This document shows, in pieces, positions 1 to 6,829 of a stretch of DNA of 64,000 nt. This DNA comes from DATBGO01 sp036558005 (lineage in GTDB: Bacteria; Actinomycetota; Actinomycetes; Streptosporangiales; Streptosporangiaceae). Every line of letters begins with the position of its first letter. Within the stretch, counting starts at the first letter, position 1. The stretch covers positions 15,661 through 79,660 of the forward strand of contig DATBGO010000212.1 in NCBI GenBank assembly GCA_036558005.1. Reading direction: 5' to 3'. The notes below the pieces were generated by a model, which had not been told where the DNA came from, ran no database searches, and saw only the letters and a program-made list of their open reading frames with translations. The position numbers and the translations under genes are program-made.

Positions 1-186
1 GAAGTGGGCGCGGGCGCGAGCGTCGGGCCGTTCGCGCACCTGGCCGCGGGGACGAAGCTGGCACCAGGGGCGCGGGCGCCAGGTGAGCAGGGCGCACCGG
101 GCGGTGCCGTTCCTGGCGCTGGCGGCGGGGCCGGAACCGGGGGAACGCGCGCCGGGACGCGGCGCAAGGGAAGGCAGAACCCGTGA
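1..186 (+). CDS. glmU: GlmU C-terminal fragment (gene starts before the window)
   Basis: The gene is open from base 1 and stops at a TGA that overlaps the GTG of prs by 4 nt. The visible residues begin with a left-handed beta-helix hexapeptide stretch (GAGASVGPFAHL), like the acetyltransferase half of the bifunctional UDP-GlcNAc pyrophosphorylase GlmU. The glmU-prs-rplY-pth order is a classic neighbourhood and supports the name. After about 20 residues the sequence turns into a Gly/Ala/Pro/Arg-rich tail. The usual LRPGT arginine is replaced (HLAAGT), and the remaining helix coils with the acetyl-CoA site are absent. The N-terminal part lies outside the window, so the identity rests on a short stretch and on context. 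Confidence 0.6.
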   Translation, partial: EVGAGASVGPFAHLAAGTKLAPGARAPGEQGAPGGAVPGAGGGAGTGGTRAGTRRKGRQNP

Positions 187-1160
187 CTGGAATCACCACG
201 ACGAGCGAGAAGAAGCTGCTGCTGTTCTCCGGCCGTGCCCATCCCGGGCTGACTGGCGAGATAGCGGGAAACCTCGGCATCGAGCCGACCCCGACGACGC
301 TGTCCGACTTCCCCAACGGGGAGATCTTCGTCCGGTTCCTCGAATCGGTGCGCGGCTGCGACGCCTTCGTCCTGCAGAGTCACACCGCGCCGATCAACAA
401 GTGGATCATGGAGCAGCTGATCATGGTCGACGCGCTGAAGCGCGCGTCGGCGAAGCGGATCACGGTGGTGGTCCCGTTCTTCGGCTATGCCCGCCAGGAC
501 AAGAAGAGCCGTGGCCGCGAGCCGGTCTCGGCCCGGCTGATGGCTGACCTGTTTGAGACCGCGGGCGCGGACCGGCTGATGGCCGTGGACCTGCACACCG
601 CGCAGATCCAGGGATTCTTCGACGGGCCGGTCGATCACCTGTTCGCGCTGCCGATCCTGGCCTCCTACGTCGAGGCCAGGCTGGAGATGTCGCAAGTCAC
701 CGTCGTCGCGCCGGACGCGGGCCGGGTCCGGGTCTGTGAACGGTGGACCGACCGGCTCGGCTGCCCGCTGGCCATCATCCACAAGCGCCGCGACCCGGAC
801 GCCAGCAACAAGGTGAAAGTGCTGGAAGTCGTCGGCCAGGTGGCCGGGCGCACCTGCATCGTCGTCGATGACATGATCGACACCGGTTCCACCATCGTGA
901 ATGCCGCCGAGGCGCTATTCGAGCAGGGCGCCAGTCAGGTCATCGTCACGGCCACCCACGGGGTGCTGTCCGGCCCGGCCGTGGACGCGCTGAAGAATTC
1001 CCGGATCAGCGAAGTCATCGTGACCAACACGCTGCCGATCCCGGACGAGAAAAGATTCGACAAGCTGACCGTGCTGTCCATCGCGCCGCTGATCGCCAAG
1101 GCGATCACGGAGGTGTTCAGCGACGGCTCGGTGACCAGCCTCTTCGACGGCCAGAGCTGA
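183..1160 (+). CDS. prs: Ribose-phosphate pyrophosphokinase (PRPP synthase)
   Basis: This enzyme transfers pyrophosphate from ATP to ribose 5-phosphate, making PRPP for purine, pyrimidine, His, Trp and NAD synthesis in the cytoplasm. The 325 residues are the normal length of a class I enzyme. Visible motifs are the flexible ATP loop FGYARQDKKSRGREP (about 100-114), DLHTAQIQGFF (136-146) and the PRPP-binding loop VVDDMIDTGST (about 227-237). The GTG start is preceded by AGGGAAGG and overlaps the glmU stop as GTGA, which implies translational coupling. A stem-loop follows the gene. The identification is secure. Confidence 0.97.
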   Translation: MTGITTTSEKKLLLFSGRAHPGLTGEIAGNLGIEPTPTTLSDFPNGEIFVRFLESVRGCDAFVLQSHTAPINKWIMEQLIMVDALKRASAKRITVVVPFFGYARQDKKSRGREPVSARLMADLFETAGADRLMAVDLHTAQIQGFFDGPVDHLFALPILASYVEARLEMSQVTVVAPDAGRVRVCERWTDRLGCPLAIIHKRRDPDASNKVKVLEVVGQVAGRTCIVVDDMIDTGSTIVNAAEALFEQGASQVIVTATHGVLSGPAVDALKNSRISEVIVTNTLPIPDEKRFDKLTVLSIAPLIAKAITEVFSDGSVTSLFDGQS

Positions 1161-1172
1161 AGACAACGGTGA

Positions 1173-1211
1173 CCGCTGCCTCCGCCCCCCAATTGCGACG
1201 GAGAGCAGCGG
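1173..1211 (+). terminator. Stem-loop after prs, possible terminator
   Basis: The arms CCGCTGCCTCC (1173-1183) and GGAGAGCAGCGG (1200-1211) pair with one bulge around a 16-nt loop. It lies 12 nt after the prs stop. There is no T-run, which is usual for actinobacterial hairpin terminators, so the function is inferred from position only. Confidence 0.35.
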
Positions 1212-1617
1212 CCACCAGCTCAGATGTCCCGCGGACTGCGCCCCCGCTAGGCGGTCCGCCGCCGGACGCTCCTGCGCTCGGTGCTGCCGGCAGCCCGGCT
1301 GGCCTGCTGCCTTAGGAGCCCAGCCGAGCTGACTGATGCAAGACTGCCGCTGCGGCGTTGCGTGCCGGTTGAGTGTCGATTGCGCCGCCGCGCAATAGCT
1401 GACGCGGCTGTAGCGGCGGCCGCGGGCAGATAGCCGGGAGACTTCATTTCTGCGTGACGGCCCGGTCACCGGCAAGCATCCTGGCCGGCGGTTGCGCGCC
1501 GATTGAGTGATAATGTACTGACTTCATTTCCCGCTCATTTGAGGTGGCAGGGGACTCGCGCGCAATGGTGGACCTGCTCGTGAAGGCCGGTCCGGCGACC
1601 CGGAAGAGGGCGCTCTA
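1212..1617 (+). promoter_or_regulatory. Long gene-poor leader before the AfsR-like regulator
   Basis: About 400 bases separate the prs stem-loop from the regulator and no convincing gene is seen. A -10-like GATAAT lies at 1509-1514, without a good -35. The 11-mer GACTTCATTTC occurs twice in the same direction (1440-1450 and 1520-1530), and TTGAGTG also occurs twice (1369-1375 and 1503-1509). The local composition is less G+C-rich than the flanking genes. This is probably the control region of the regulator, but no specific factor can be named. Confidence 0.3.
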
Positions 1618-1618
1618 G
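1565..1618 (+). CDS. Possible 17-residue leader peptide coupled to the regulator
   Basis: An ATG opens a 17-codon frame (MVDLLVKAGPATRKRAL) whose TAG overlaps the GTG of the next gene by one base (TAGTG). A purine-rich AGGGGA lies about 11 nt upstream. This arrangement would allow translational coupling or attenuation of the regulator. It may equally be chance, since the regulator has its own good ribosome site (GGAAGAGG). No relative is recognised. Confidence 0.25.
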   Translation: MVDLLVKAGPATRKRAL

Positions 1619-4560
1619 TGCGGTTCCGGATCCTCGGACCGCTGGAGTTCCACACTGGCCGGGACTGGTCGCCCATCGGCGCGCCCAAATGGCGCTCGCT
1701 GCTGGCGACCCTGCTGCTCAACCTGGGCCAGCCAGTCTCGGCCGACCGGCTTATCGCTGAGTTGTGGGGCGATGACCCGCCCGACAGCGCGCCGAACTCG
1801 CTGAGCGTCTACGTGCTGAGGCTGCGCCGGCTGCTCGGCGACGCCGAGGGGAAGGTCCTGACCACCCGGACGCCGGGGTACCAGGCCCGGCTGGATCCCG
1901 ACGACCTGGACGCGCGCTCGTTCGAGGAACTCGTCAGGCAGGGCAGGCAGGTCCTGGGCCTGGGCGATCCCGCACGCGCGGCCACCGTCCTGACCGAGGC
2001 GCTGAGCTTGTGGCGCGGCAGCGCGCTGGCGGACGTGCCGCCCTCGCCATTCATCACCGCTGAGGCCGGCCGGCTGGAGGAACTGCGGCTGACCGCGCTG
2101 GAGCTGCGGGCCGAAGCACACCTGCGCTGCGGGCTGCACGCGCAGCTGGTGCCCGAGCTGCGCAGGCTGCTTTCTGATCAGCCGCTGCGGGAGGAGCTGT
2201 GGAGCCTGCTGATGCGCGCGCTGGACGGCGCGGGCCGGCACGCGGAAGCGGTCGCCGCCTACGGGCAGGCCCGAGCCGTGATCGCCAGCGAACTCGGCGT
2301 GGATCCCGGCACCGGGCTGCAGCGGCTGTACCAGGAGATGCTCACCGCGGGAGCGGGCCCGGCCCGCGGTTCGCCGCAGGGAGCAAGCGGCCCGCCGGGC
2401 GCGGCCGGGCCGGGCGCGGCAGTGGCCCAGCCAGGGACTGTCCTGCCCGGTTCGCCGCGGGCCGGTTCGCCGCAGGCCGGGGCCGCGCAGCCGGGGACGC
2501 CGCGGCCTGGAGCCGGGCAGCCCGCCGGGCCAGCGCAGCTGCCCGCTGACATCCCTGATTTCACTGGCCGCGAGGATCACCTCAAGCAGCTCATCGACCT
2601 GCTCGCCCAGCCCGCCGACGGGTCCGCCGCGGTCGCGGTCGCCGTGGTGGCCGGCGCCGGAGGGCTGGGCAAGACCGCGCTGGCCGTGCACGCCGCGCAC
2701 GCGCTGCGCGAGGCGTTTCCCGACGGCCAGCTGTATGTCAACATGCTCGGCGCCAGCCAGCCGCTGTCACCGGATGAGGTGCTGGCCCGGCTGCTGCGCG
2801 ATCTGGGGGTAGCTGGCGCCGCCATCCCGGTGGATCAGCAGGAACGCTCGGCCATGTACCGGACCCGGATGGCCGGACGGCGGATACTCGTCGTCCTCGA
2901 CGACGCCAGGGATGCCGCGCAGATCCGGCCGCTGCTGCCGGGGACCGGCTCGTGCGCCGTGATCGTCACCTCCCGGCACCGGCTGCCGGACCTGGCCGGG
3001 AGCCGGCTGGTTGACCCGGACGTGCTCAGCGAGCCGGAGGCCAGGCTGCTGTTCGCCCGGATCATCGGGGCCGGGCGCGCGGATGCGGAGCCCGGCCCGG
3101 TCGCTGACGTCCTGGACGCCTGCGCCGGCCTGCCGCTGGCGATCAGGATCGCGGGGGCCCGGCTGAGCGCCCGCCGCGGCTGGAGCGTGGCGACGCTAGC
3201 CAGCAGGCTGGCCGACCAGCGGCGGCGGATCGACGAGTTCACCGCGGGCGACCTCGCGGTGCGAGCGTGCTTCCAGGTGAGCTTCGAGGCCCTGCCGCGC
3301 CCCGAGCGGCCCGGCGGGGTAGACCCCGCGCACGCGTTCGGGCTGCTGGGCGTGTGGCAAGGACCGTCCATCGGGCTGCAGGCCGCGGCCGCGCTGCTCG
3401 GGCAGCCGCAGGAGGCGGCCGCGGACGCGCTGGAGATCCTGGTCGACGCCAGCCTGCTGGAGTCACCGGCGCCAGACCGGTACCGGTTCCACGACCTGCT
3501 CCGCGCCTATGCCGCCGAGCAGGCGCAGGGGGGCGAGTCCGCGCAGGTCATCAGCGACGCGATCGGCCGGCTGCTCGCCTGGTACCTGCGGGCCTGCGAC
3601 GCGGCCGCCAGCGTGCTGTCGCCGTACCGGAACCCGGTACCGCTGCCCGAGGCGGATCCCGGCCCGCCGCCGCCCGCCTTCCCCGCCGCCGACGACGCGC
3701 TGAGCTGGTATGAGCTGGAGCGGGCCAACCTGGTCGCGGCGACCAGGCAGGCGGCCAGCCGCGGCCTGCACGACATCGCCTGGAAGCTGCCGGTGACCGC
3801 GATGATCTCCTTCGAGCTGACAGGCCACCGGGCAGAGTGGATCACCACCCACCAGATCGCGCTGGCGAGCGCGCGGGAGCTGGGTGACCGGCTCGGCGAG
3901 GCGCGGGTGCTGAACAACCTGGGCATGGTGCTGGGCGAGCAGCGCGCCGACGACGCGATCGGGTACTTCGAGCGGTCACTGGATATCCACCGCGAGATCG
4001 GTGACCGCAGGGGGCAGGCCCAGGCGGCCAACAACCTGGCCTTCAGCTACCGGTTCCTGGGCAGGCACGAGGAAAGCGTGACCGCGCTGCTGTCCGCGCT
4101 GGAGTTGCAGCGCGAGGTCGGCGCCCGCCGCGGTGAGGCCATCGCGCTGTGCAATCTCGGTGAGTCATACCTGGACCTGGGCCAGTACGACGAGGCGATC
4201 ACGAGGTCGGAGCAGGCGCTCGCGGTGGCCACCGAGATCGACGCGGTACGGCTGGCCGGGTATGCCCAGTACAATCTCGGCCGGGCTAAGTCCGAGCTCG
4301 GCGACACCGCCGCGGCGGTGGGCCTGCTGGAGCAGGCACTGGCCATCCACCGCGGCGCGGGTGACAGGTACGGTGAGGCGCAGGACCTCCAGCAGATCGG
4401 CATCGCGCAGGCACGGGCCGGCGCCGGCGGGCCCGCGAGGGAGGCCTGGCTCAGGGCGCTGGCTATCTTCGACAGTCTTGGCGACCGGCCGCAGGCCGAG
4501 GAGATCCGGGCTCAGCTCGATGCGCTCCCCGATGGCCCGGAGGAAGCCGCGTCCGGCTGA
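1618..4560 (+). CDS. AfsR/SARP-family transcriptional regulator (wHTH-BTAD-NB-ARC-TPR)
   Basis: This is a large cytoplasmic DNA-binding regulator of 980 residues, the size of Streptomyces AfsR. Residues 1-95 form an OmpR-type winged helix (MRFRILGPLEF, then LLLNLGQPVSADRLIAELWG). About 96-240 is the bacterial transcriptional activation domain, followed by a Gly/Ala/Pro-rich linker (245-310). An NB-ARC ATPase follows, with P-loop AGAGGLGKTALAV near 345 and Walker B ILVVLDDARD near 422. TPR-like repeats fill about 720-960 (LNNLGMVLGE, ANNLAFSYRF, LCNLGESYLDLG). The GTG start has GGAAGAGG 7 nt upstream. Family members switch on antibiotic or developmental genes from direct repeats near the -35 box. 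Its target is not known; the repeat protein just downstream is the nearest candidate. Confidence 0.93.
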   Translation: MRFRILGPLEFHTGRDWSPIGAPKWRSLLATLLLNLGQPVSADRLIAELWGDDPPDSAPNSLSVYVLRLRRLLGDAEGKVLTTRTPGYQARLDPDDLDARSFEELVRQGRQVLGLGDPARAATVLTEALSLWRGSALADVPPSPFITAEAGRLEELRLTALELRAEAHLRCGLHAQLVPELRRLLSDQPLREELWSLLMRALDGAGRHAEAVAAYGQARAVIASELGVDPGTGLQRLYQEMLTAGAGPARGSPQGASGPPGAAGPGAAVAQPGTVLPGSPRAGSPQAGAAQPGTPRPGAGQPAGPAQLPADIPDFTGREDHLKQLIDLLAQPADGSAAVAVAVVAGAGGLGKTALAVHAAHALREAFPDGQLYVNMLGASQPLSPDEVLARLLRDLGVAGAAIPVDQQERSAMYRTRMAGRRILVVLDDARDAAQIRPLLPGTGSCAVIVTSRHRLPDLAGSRLVDPDVLSEPEARLLFARIIGAGRADAEPGPVADVLDACAGLPLAIRIAGARLSARRGWSVATLASRLADQRRRIDEFTAGDLAVRACFQVSFEALPRPERPGGVDPAHAFGLLGVWQGPSIGLQAAAALLGQPQEAAADALEILVDASLLESPAPDRYRFHDLLRAYAAEQAQGGESAQVISDAIGRLLAWYLRACDAAASVLSPYRNPVPLPEADPGPPPPAFPAADDALSWYELERANLVAATRQAASRGLHDIAWKLPVTAMISFELTGHRAEWITTHQIALASARELGDRLGEARVLNNLGMVLGEQRADDAIGYFERSLDIHREIGDRRGQAQAANNLAFSYRFLGRHEESVTALLSALELQREVGARRGEAIALCNLGESYLDLGQYDEAITRSEQALAVATEIDAVRLAGYAQYNLGRAKSELGDTAAAVGLLEQALAIHRGAGDRYGEAQDLQQIGIAQARAGAGGPAREAWLRALAIFDSLGDRPQAEEIRAQLDALPDGPEEAASG

Positions 4561-4600
4561 CCAGATGCTCCTGAGCCCTGGCCAACAAAAGGCTCAAATG

Positions 4601-4642
4601 ACCGTTACTTACCGGATTTCTGCGCGGGCAGAGGACTAGGCT
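4601..4642 (+). promoter_or_regulatory. Candidate SARP-type promoter of the PWDDA-repeat gene
   Basis: ACCG repeats exactly one helical turn apart (ACCGTTACTT at 4601, ACCGGATTTC at 4611), just upstream of a -10-like TAGGCT (4637-4642). SARP proteins bind direct repeats of roughly this period over the -35 region, so the geometry suits activation by the upstream AfsR-like protein. The repeat match is short, so this is a hypothesis. Confidence 0.35.
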
Positions 4643-4708
4643 GCCGTTGGCCGGGGGTCTGGCGGGCTGCTGGCCATCAGGGGCCAGACACATACGAGGG
4701 GAAAGGTC

Positions 4709-5041
4709 ATGGCAGAAGACGCGAAGCCTGCGCACCGTCCAGGGGAACGGCCTCATCCGTGGGACGACGCGACCGAGCATAAGGCTCCCAAGCCCTGGGA
4801 CGATGCGCCCGAGCATGAGGAGCAGCCAGATCCAGGTGGTGCCGCGCCCGCGCCGCCGCACGGGCAGCGGCCTGATCCGTGGGACGACGCGCCCGGTCCC
4901 GGTCCCGGGCCGGCGCCGGGGCCAGGTCCGAAACCTGATCCGTGGGATGACGCGCCCGGTCCCGGTCCCGGGCCGGCGCCGGGGCCAGGTCCCAAGCCTG
5001 ATCCGTGGGACGACGCGCCCGCACCAGAAGAGCCGGCCTAG
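4709..5041 (+). CDS. Small proline-rich PWDDA-repeat protein
   Basis: This acidic, Pro/Gly-rich protein of 110 residues belongs to no family I recognise. PWDDA occurs five times, at about residues 17, 29, 57, 78 and 99. The last three sit in 21-residue units (PDPWDDAPGPGPGPAPGPGPK). There is no signal peptide, membrane segment or cysteine. The ATG has a strong GAGGGGAAAGG site, which argues for real expression. It lies 148 nt after the AfsR-like gene. That recalls Streptomyces afsR-afsS, where AfsS is a small repeat-containing effector induced by AfsR, but the repeat itself looks different. A multi-core peptide precursor is another possibility. Confidence 0.75.
   Translation: MAEDAKPAHRPGERPHPWDDATEHKAPKPWDDAPEHEEQPDPGGAAPAPPHGQRPDPWDDAPGPGPGPAPGPGPKPDPWDDAPGPGPGPAPGPGPKPDPWDDAPAPEEPA
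4871..5021 (+). repeat. 63-bp tandem repeat inside the PWDDA gene
   Basis: Two full 63-bp units (4871-4933 and 4934-4996) and a partial third encode the 21-residue PDPWDDA...GPK module. The near identity at DNA level points to recent duplication and likely copy-number variation between strains. Confidence 0.9.
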
Positions 5042-5152
5042 CGCCGGGCCAGGCGGTTAGCGCCGGGCCGGCCGGCAGCTGGTGGCTGGCCTGCGCTGAC
5101 GGCCTGGCCGGCCGTCTGGCGGCCGCGGGCACGGCTGGCTCGCGATCTGGGC

Positions 5153-5158
5153 TAGACT
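5153..5158 (+). promoter_or_regulatory. -10-like box before rplY
   Basis: TAGACT lies 36 nt before the GTG of rplY, which would give a leader of about 30 nt. No clear -35 is seen. The 152-nt gap after the repeat gene holds nothing else recognisable. Confidence 0.4.
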
Positions 5159-5193
5159 TCCGGGGAAATCCCTGTCTGTTGAGGAGCCCTACC

Positions 5194-5859
5194 GTGCCCG
5201 AGGTACGTATCCACGCCGAGCAGCGCACCGAGTTCGGCAAGGGGCCCGCCCGCCGGGCACGCCGGGTGGGTAAGGTGCCCGCCATCCTGTACGGCCACGG
5301 GACCGACACCCGGCACCTGACGGTGCCCGGGCACGACGTCCTGCTGGCGCTGCGCACGCCGAACGTGCTGATCAGGCTGGACGGGCTGCCCGGCGGCAGC
5401 GAGCTGGCACTGCCCAAGGCAGTGCAGCGGGACCCGATCCTCGGCACGGTCGAGCACGTCGACCTGATCCTGGTCCGCCGCGGCGAGAAGGTGACCGTCG
5501 ACATCCCGGTGCACGTGACCGGCGACGTCGTCCCGGACGGGCTGCTTGACCAGCAGCTGGTCCAGGTGTCGGTCGAGGCCGAGGCCACCAACATCCCGCC
5601 TGGCGTCGAGGTCAGCATCGAAGGCCTGCAGATCGGCGCGGTGGTGCACGCTGGTGACCTTGAGCTGCCGGAGGGTGTGAGCCTCGCGGACGAGCCCGAC
5701 CAGCTGGTCCTGCACATCATCGCCGCGCCGACCGCCGAGCAGATCGAGGCCGAGGTCGGTGCGCCGGAGGGCGAGGCCGAGCCGGCTGCCGCCGAGGCCG
5801 AGCCGGCCCCGGTGCCCGCCGCGGAGGGCGGCGCGGACGCCGCCGAGCAGCAGGGCTGA
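5194..5859 (+). CDS. rplY: 50S ribosomal protein L25 (Ctc form)
   Basis: This protein binds 5S rRNA in the large subunit; the long Ctc form is linked to stress tolerance. The start is GTG at 5194, with GAGGAG 7 nt upstream. It gives the typical N-terminus (PEVRIHAEQRTEFGKGPARR); the longer upstream frame has no such support. About residues 1-95 are the L25 5S-binding domain and 96-180 the TL5/CTC C-terminal beta domain (DIPVHVTGDVVPDGLLDQQL). A Glu/Ala/Pro-rich acidic tail of about 40 residues follows. At 221 residues it is normal for actinobacteria. It sits 14 nt before pth, as in many genomes. Confidence 0.95.
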   Translation: MPEVRIHAEQRTEFGKGPARRARRVGKVPAILYGHGTDTRHLTVPGHDVLLALRTPNVLIRLDGLPGGSELALPKAVQRDPILGTVEHVDLILVRRGEKVTVDIPVHVTGDVVPDGLLDQQLVQVSVEAEATNIPPGVEVSIEGLQIGAVVHAGDLELPEGVSLADEPDQLVLHIIAAPTAEQIEAEVGAPEGEAEPAAAEAEPAPVPAAEGGADAAEQQG

Positions 5860-5873
5860 CCGGCCCGGGCACC

Positions 5874-6512
5874 ATGGCCGAGGACCGCTGGCTGATCGCC
5901 GGCCTGGGCAACCCCGGCCCGCCGTATGCCGCCAGCCGGCACAACGCTGGGTTCATGGTGGCCGACGAGCTGGCGGCGCGGATCGGCGCGAGCTTCAGGC
6001 GGCACCGCTCGCGCGCCCATATCGCCGAGGGCCGCCTCAGCGGCACGGGACTGGCTGGCACGGGGCCGGCGGGCGACGGCCCGGGCAGCCCGGCGCCGGT
6101 CACCGTGGCCAAGCCGGCGTGCTTCATGAACCTCTCCGGCGGGCCGGTCGCGGCGCTGTGCGGGTTCTACAAGATCCCGCCGGCCCGGCTCGTGGTCATC
6201 CACGACGAGCTGGACATCCCGTTCACCGCGATCAGGCTCAAGCGGGGCGGCGGAGACAACGGCCACAACGGGCTGCGCTCGGTCACCGCCGCGCTCGGAA
6301 CGCGGGACTACTACCGGGCCAGGCTCGGCATCGGCCGCCCGCCGGGCCGGATGGACCCGGCCGACTTCGTGCTGCGCGACTTCACCGCGGCCGAGCGGCC
6401 ATCGGTGCCCGGGCTGATCGCCGACTGCGCGGACGCGGTGACCATCCTGGTCACGCACGGACTGGCCGCCGCGCAGAACCGGTTCCACCCGGCCCGGCAG
6501 CCCGGAGGCTGA
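5874..6512 (+). CDS. pth: Peptidyl-tRNA hydrolase
   Basis: This enzyme cleaves peptidyl-tRNAs released from stalled ribosomes and so recycles tRNA. It shows the N-terminal LIAGLGNPG motif, the catalytic histidine in SRHNAG (H23), MNLSG (N86), HDELD (D111) and GGGDNGHNGLRS (N132), all matching the known active site. An insertion rich in Gly, Thr and Pro (about 54-75) lengthens a surface loop compared with the E. coli enzyme. The protein has 212 residues. It follows rplY closely and is probably cotranscribed with it. Confidence 0.96.
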   Translation: MAEDRWLIAGLGNPGPPYAASRHNAGFMVADELAARIGASFRRHRSRAHIAEGRLSGTGLAGTGPAGDGPGSPAPVTVAKPACFMNLSGGPVAALCGFYKIPPARLVVIHDELDIPFTAIRLKRGGGDNGHNGLRSVTAALGTRDYYRARLGIGRPPGRMDPADFVLRDFTAAERPSVPGLIADCADAVTILVTHGLAAAQNRFHPARQPGG

Positions 6513-6577
6513 GCCCCGGCCGAGCCCTTTCGGGGCATATCCGGAAAGGATCCCCGCCAACTCCGTTATCGTTGGCG
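6513..6577 (+). terminator. Two hairpins after pth
   Basis: GCCCCG (6513-6518) pairs with CGGGGC (6531-6536). A perfect 7-bp stem CGCCAAC/GTTGGCG (6555-6561 and 6571-6577) with a 9-nt loop follows. The position directly behind the pth stop suggests transcription termination. There is no T-run. Confidence 0.45.
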
Positions 6578-6829
6578 AGAGCTGCCGGCGGCCCGGGAGG
6601 CAGCGCCAGCCCGGTCCGGCCAGGCCGTCCTGATGGCGGTCATCGCCTGGGGTGCGCGGCTGGTTACAGCACGGTTAATGATCAACTGCGAACCGGCTAA
6701 TAGCGTGGTACGTCCATAAGAATGGGCGTCAACCTCCGGCCTTAGCTGCGCGTCTTGGTTGTAGCCCGCGACGGGGCGTCCGGGGACAACTGCCTGAGCA
6801 GTCAGGTGTGGCGGGAAGGGGCAGTGCGG
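6578..6829 (+). promoter_or_regulatory. Promoter and leader of the sugar-transferase/sulfation operon
   Basis: TTAATG (6675-6680) and TAATAG (6698-6703) with a 17-nt spacer form a plausible promoter in a locally A+T-richer patch. Just downstream, ACGTCCAT (6710-6717) pairs with ATGGGCGT (6722-6729) around AAGA, so the transcript would begin with a hairpin. A second small hairpin, ACTGC/GCAGT, lies at 6789-6802. No known riboswitch class was recognised. Confidence 0.35.

Noticed and set aside
4709..5041. Calling the PWDDA protein a true AfsS
   Set aside because: Only the position and the presence of repeats match. I cannot align the repeat with AfsS, so the name is not used.
5005..5193. A longer L25 protein starting at 5005
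   Set aside because: The extra residues are low complexity and overlap the end of the PWDDA gene. GTG 5194 has GAGGAG and gives the standard N-terminus.
4707..6560. A 617-codon open frame on the minus strand
   Set aside because: It lies opposite the repeat gene, rplY and pth, which have clear families and ribosome sites. The frame is an effect of high G+C, and its protein has no family features.
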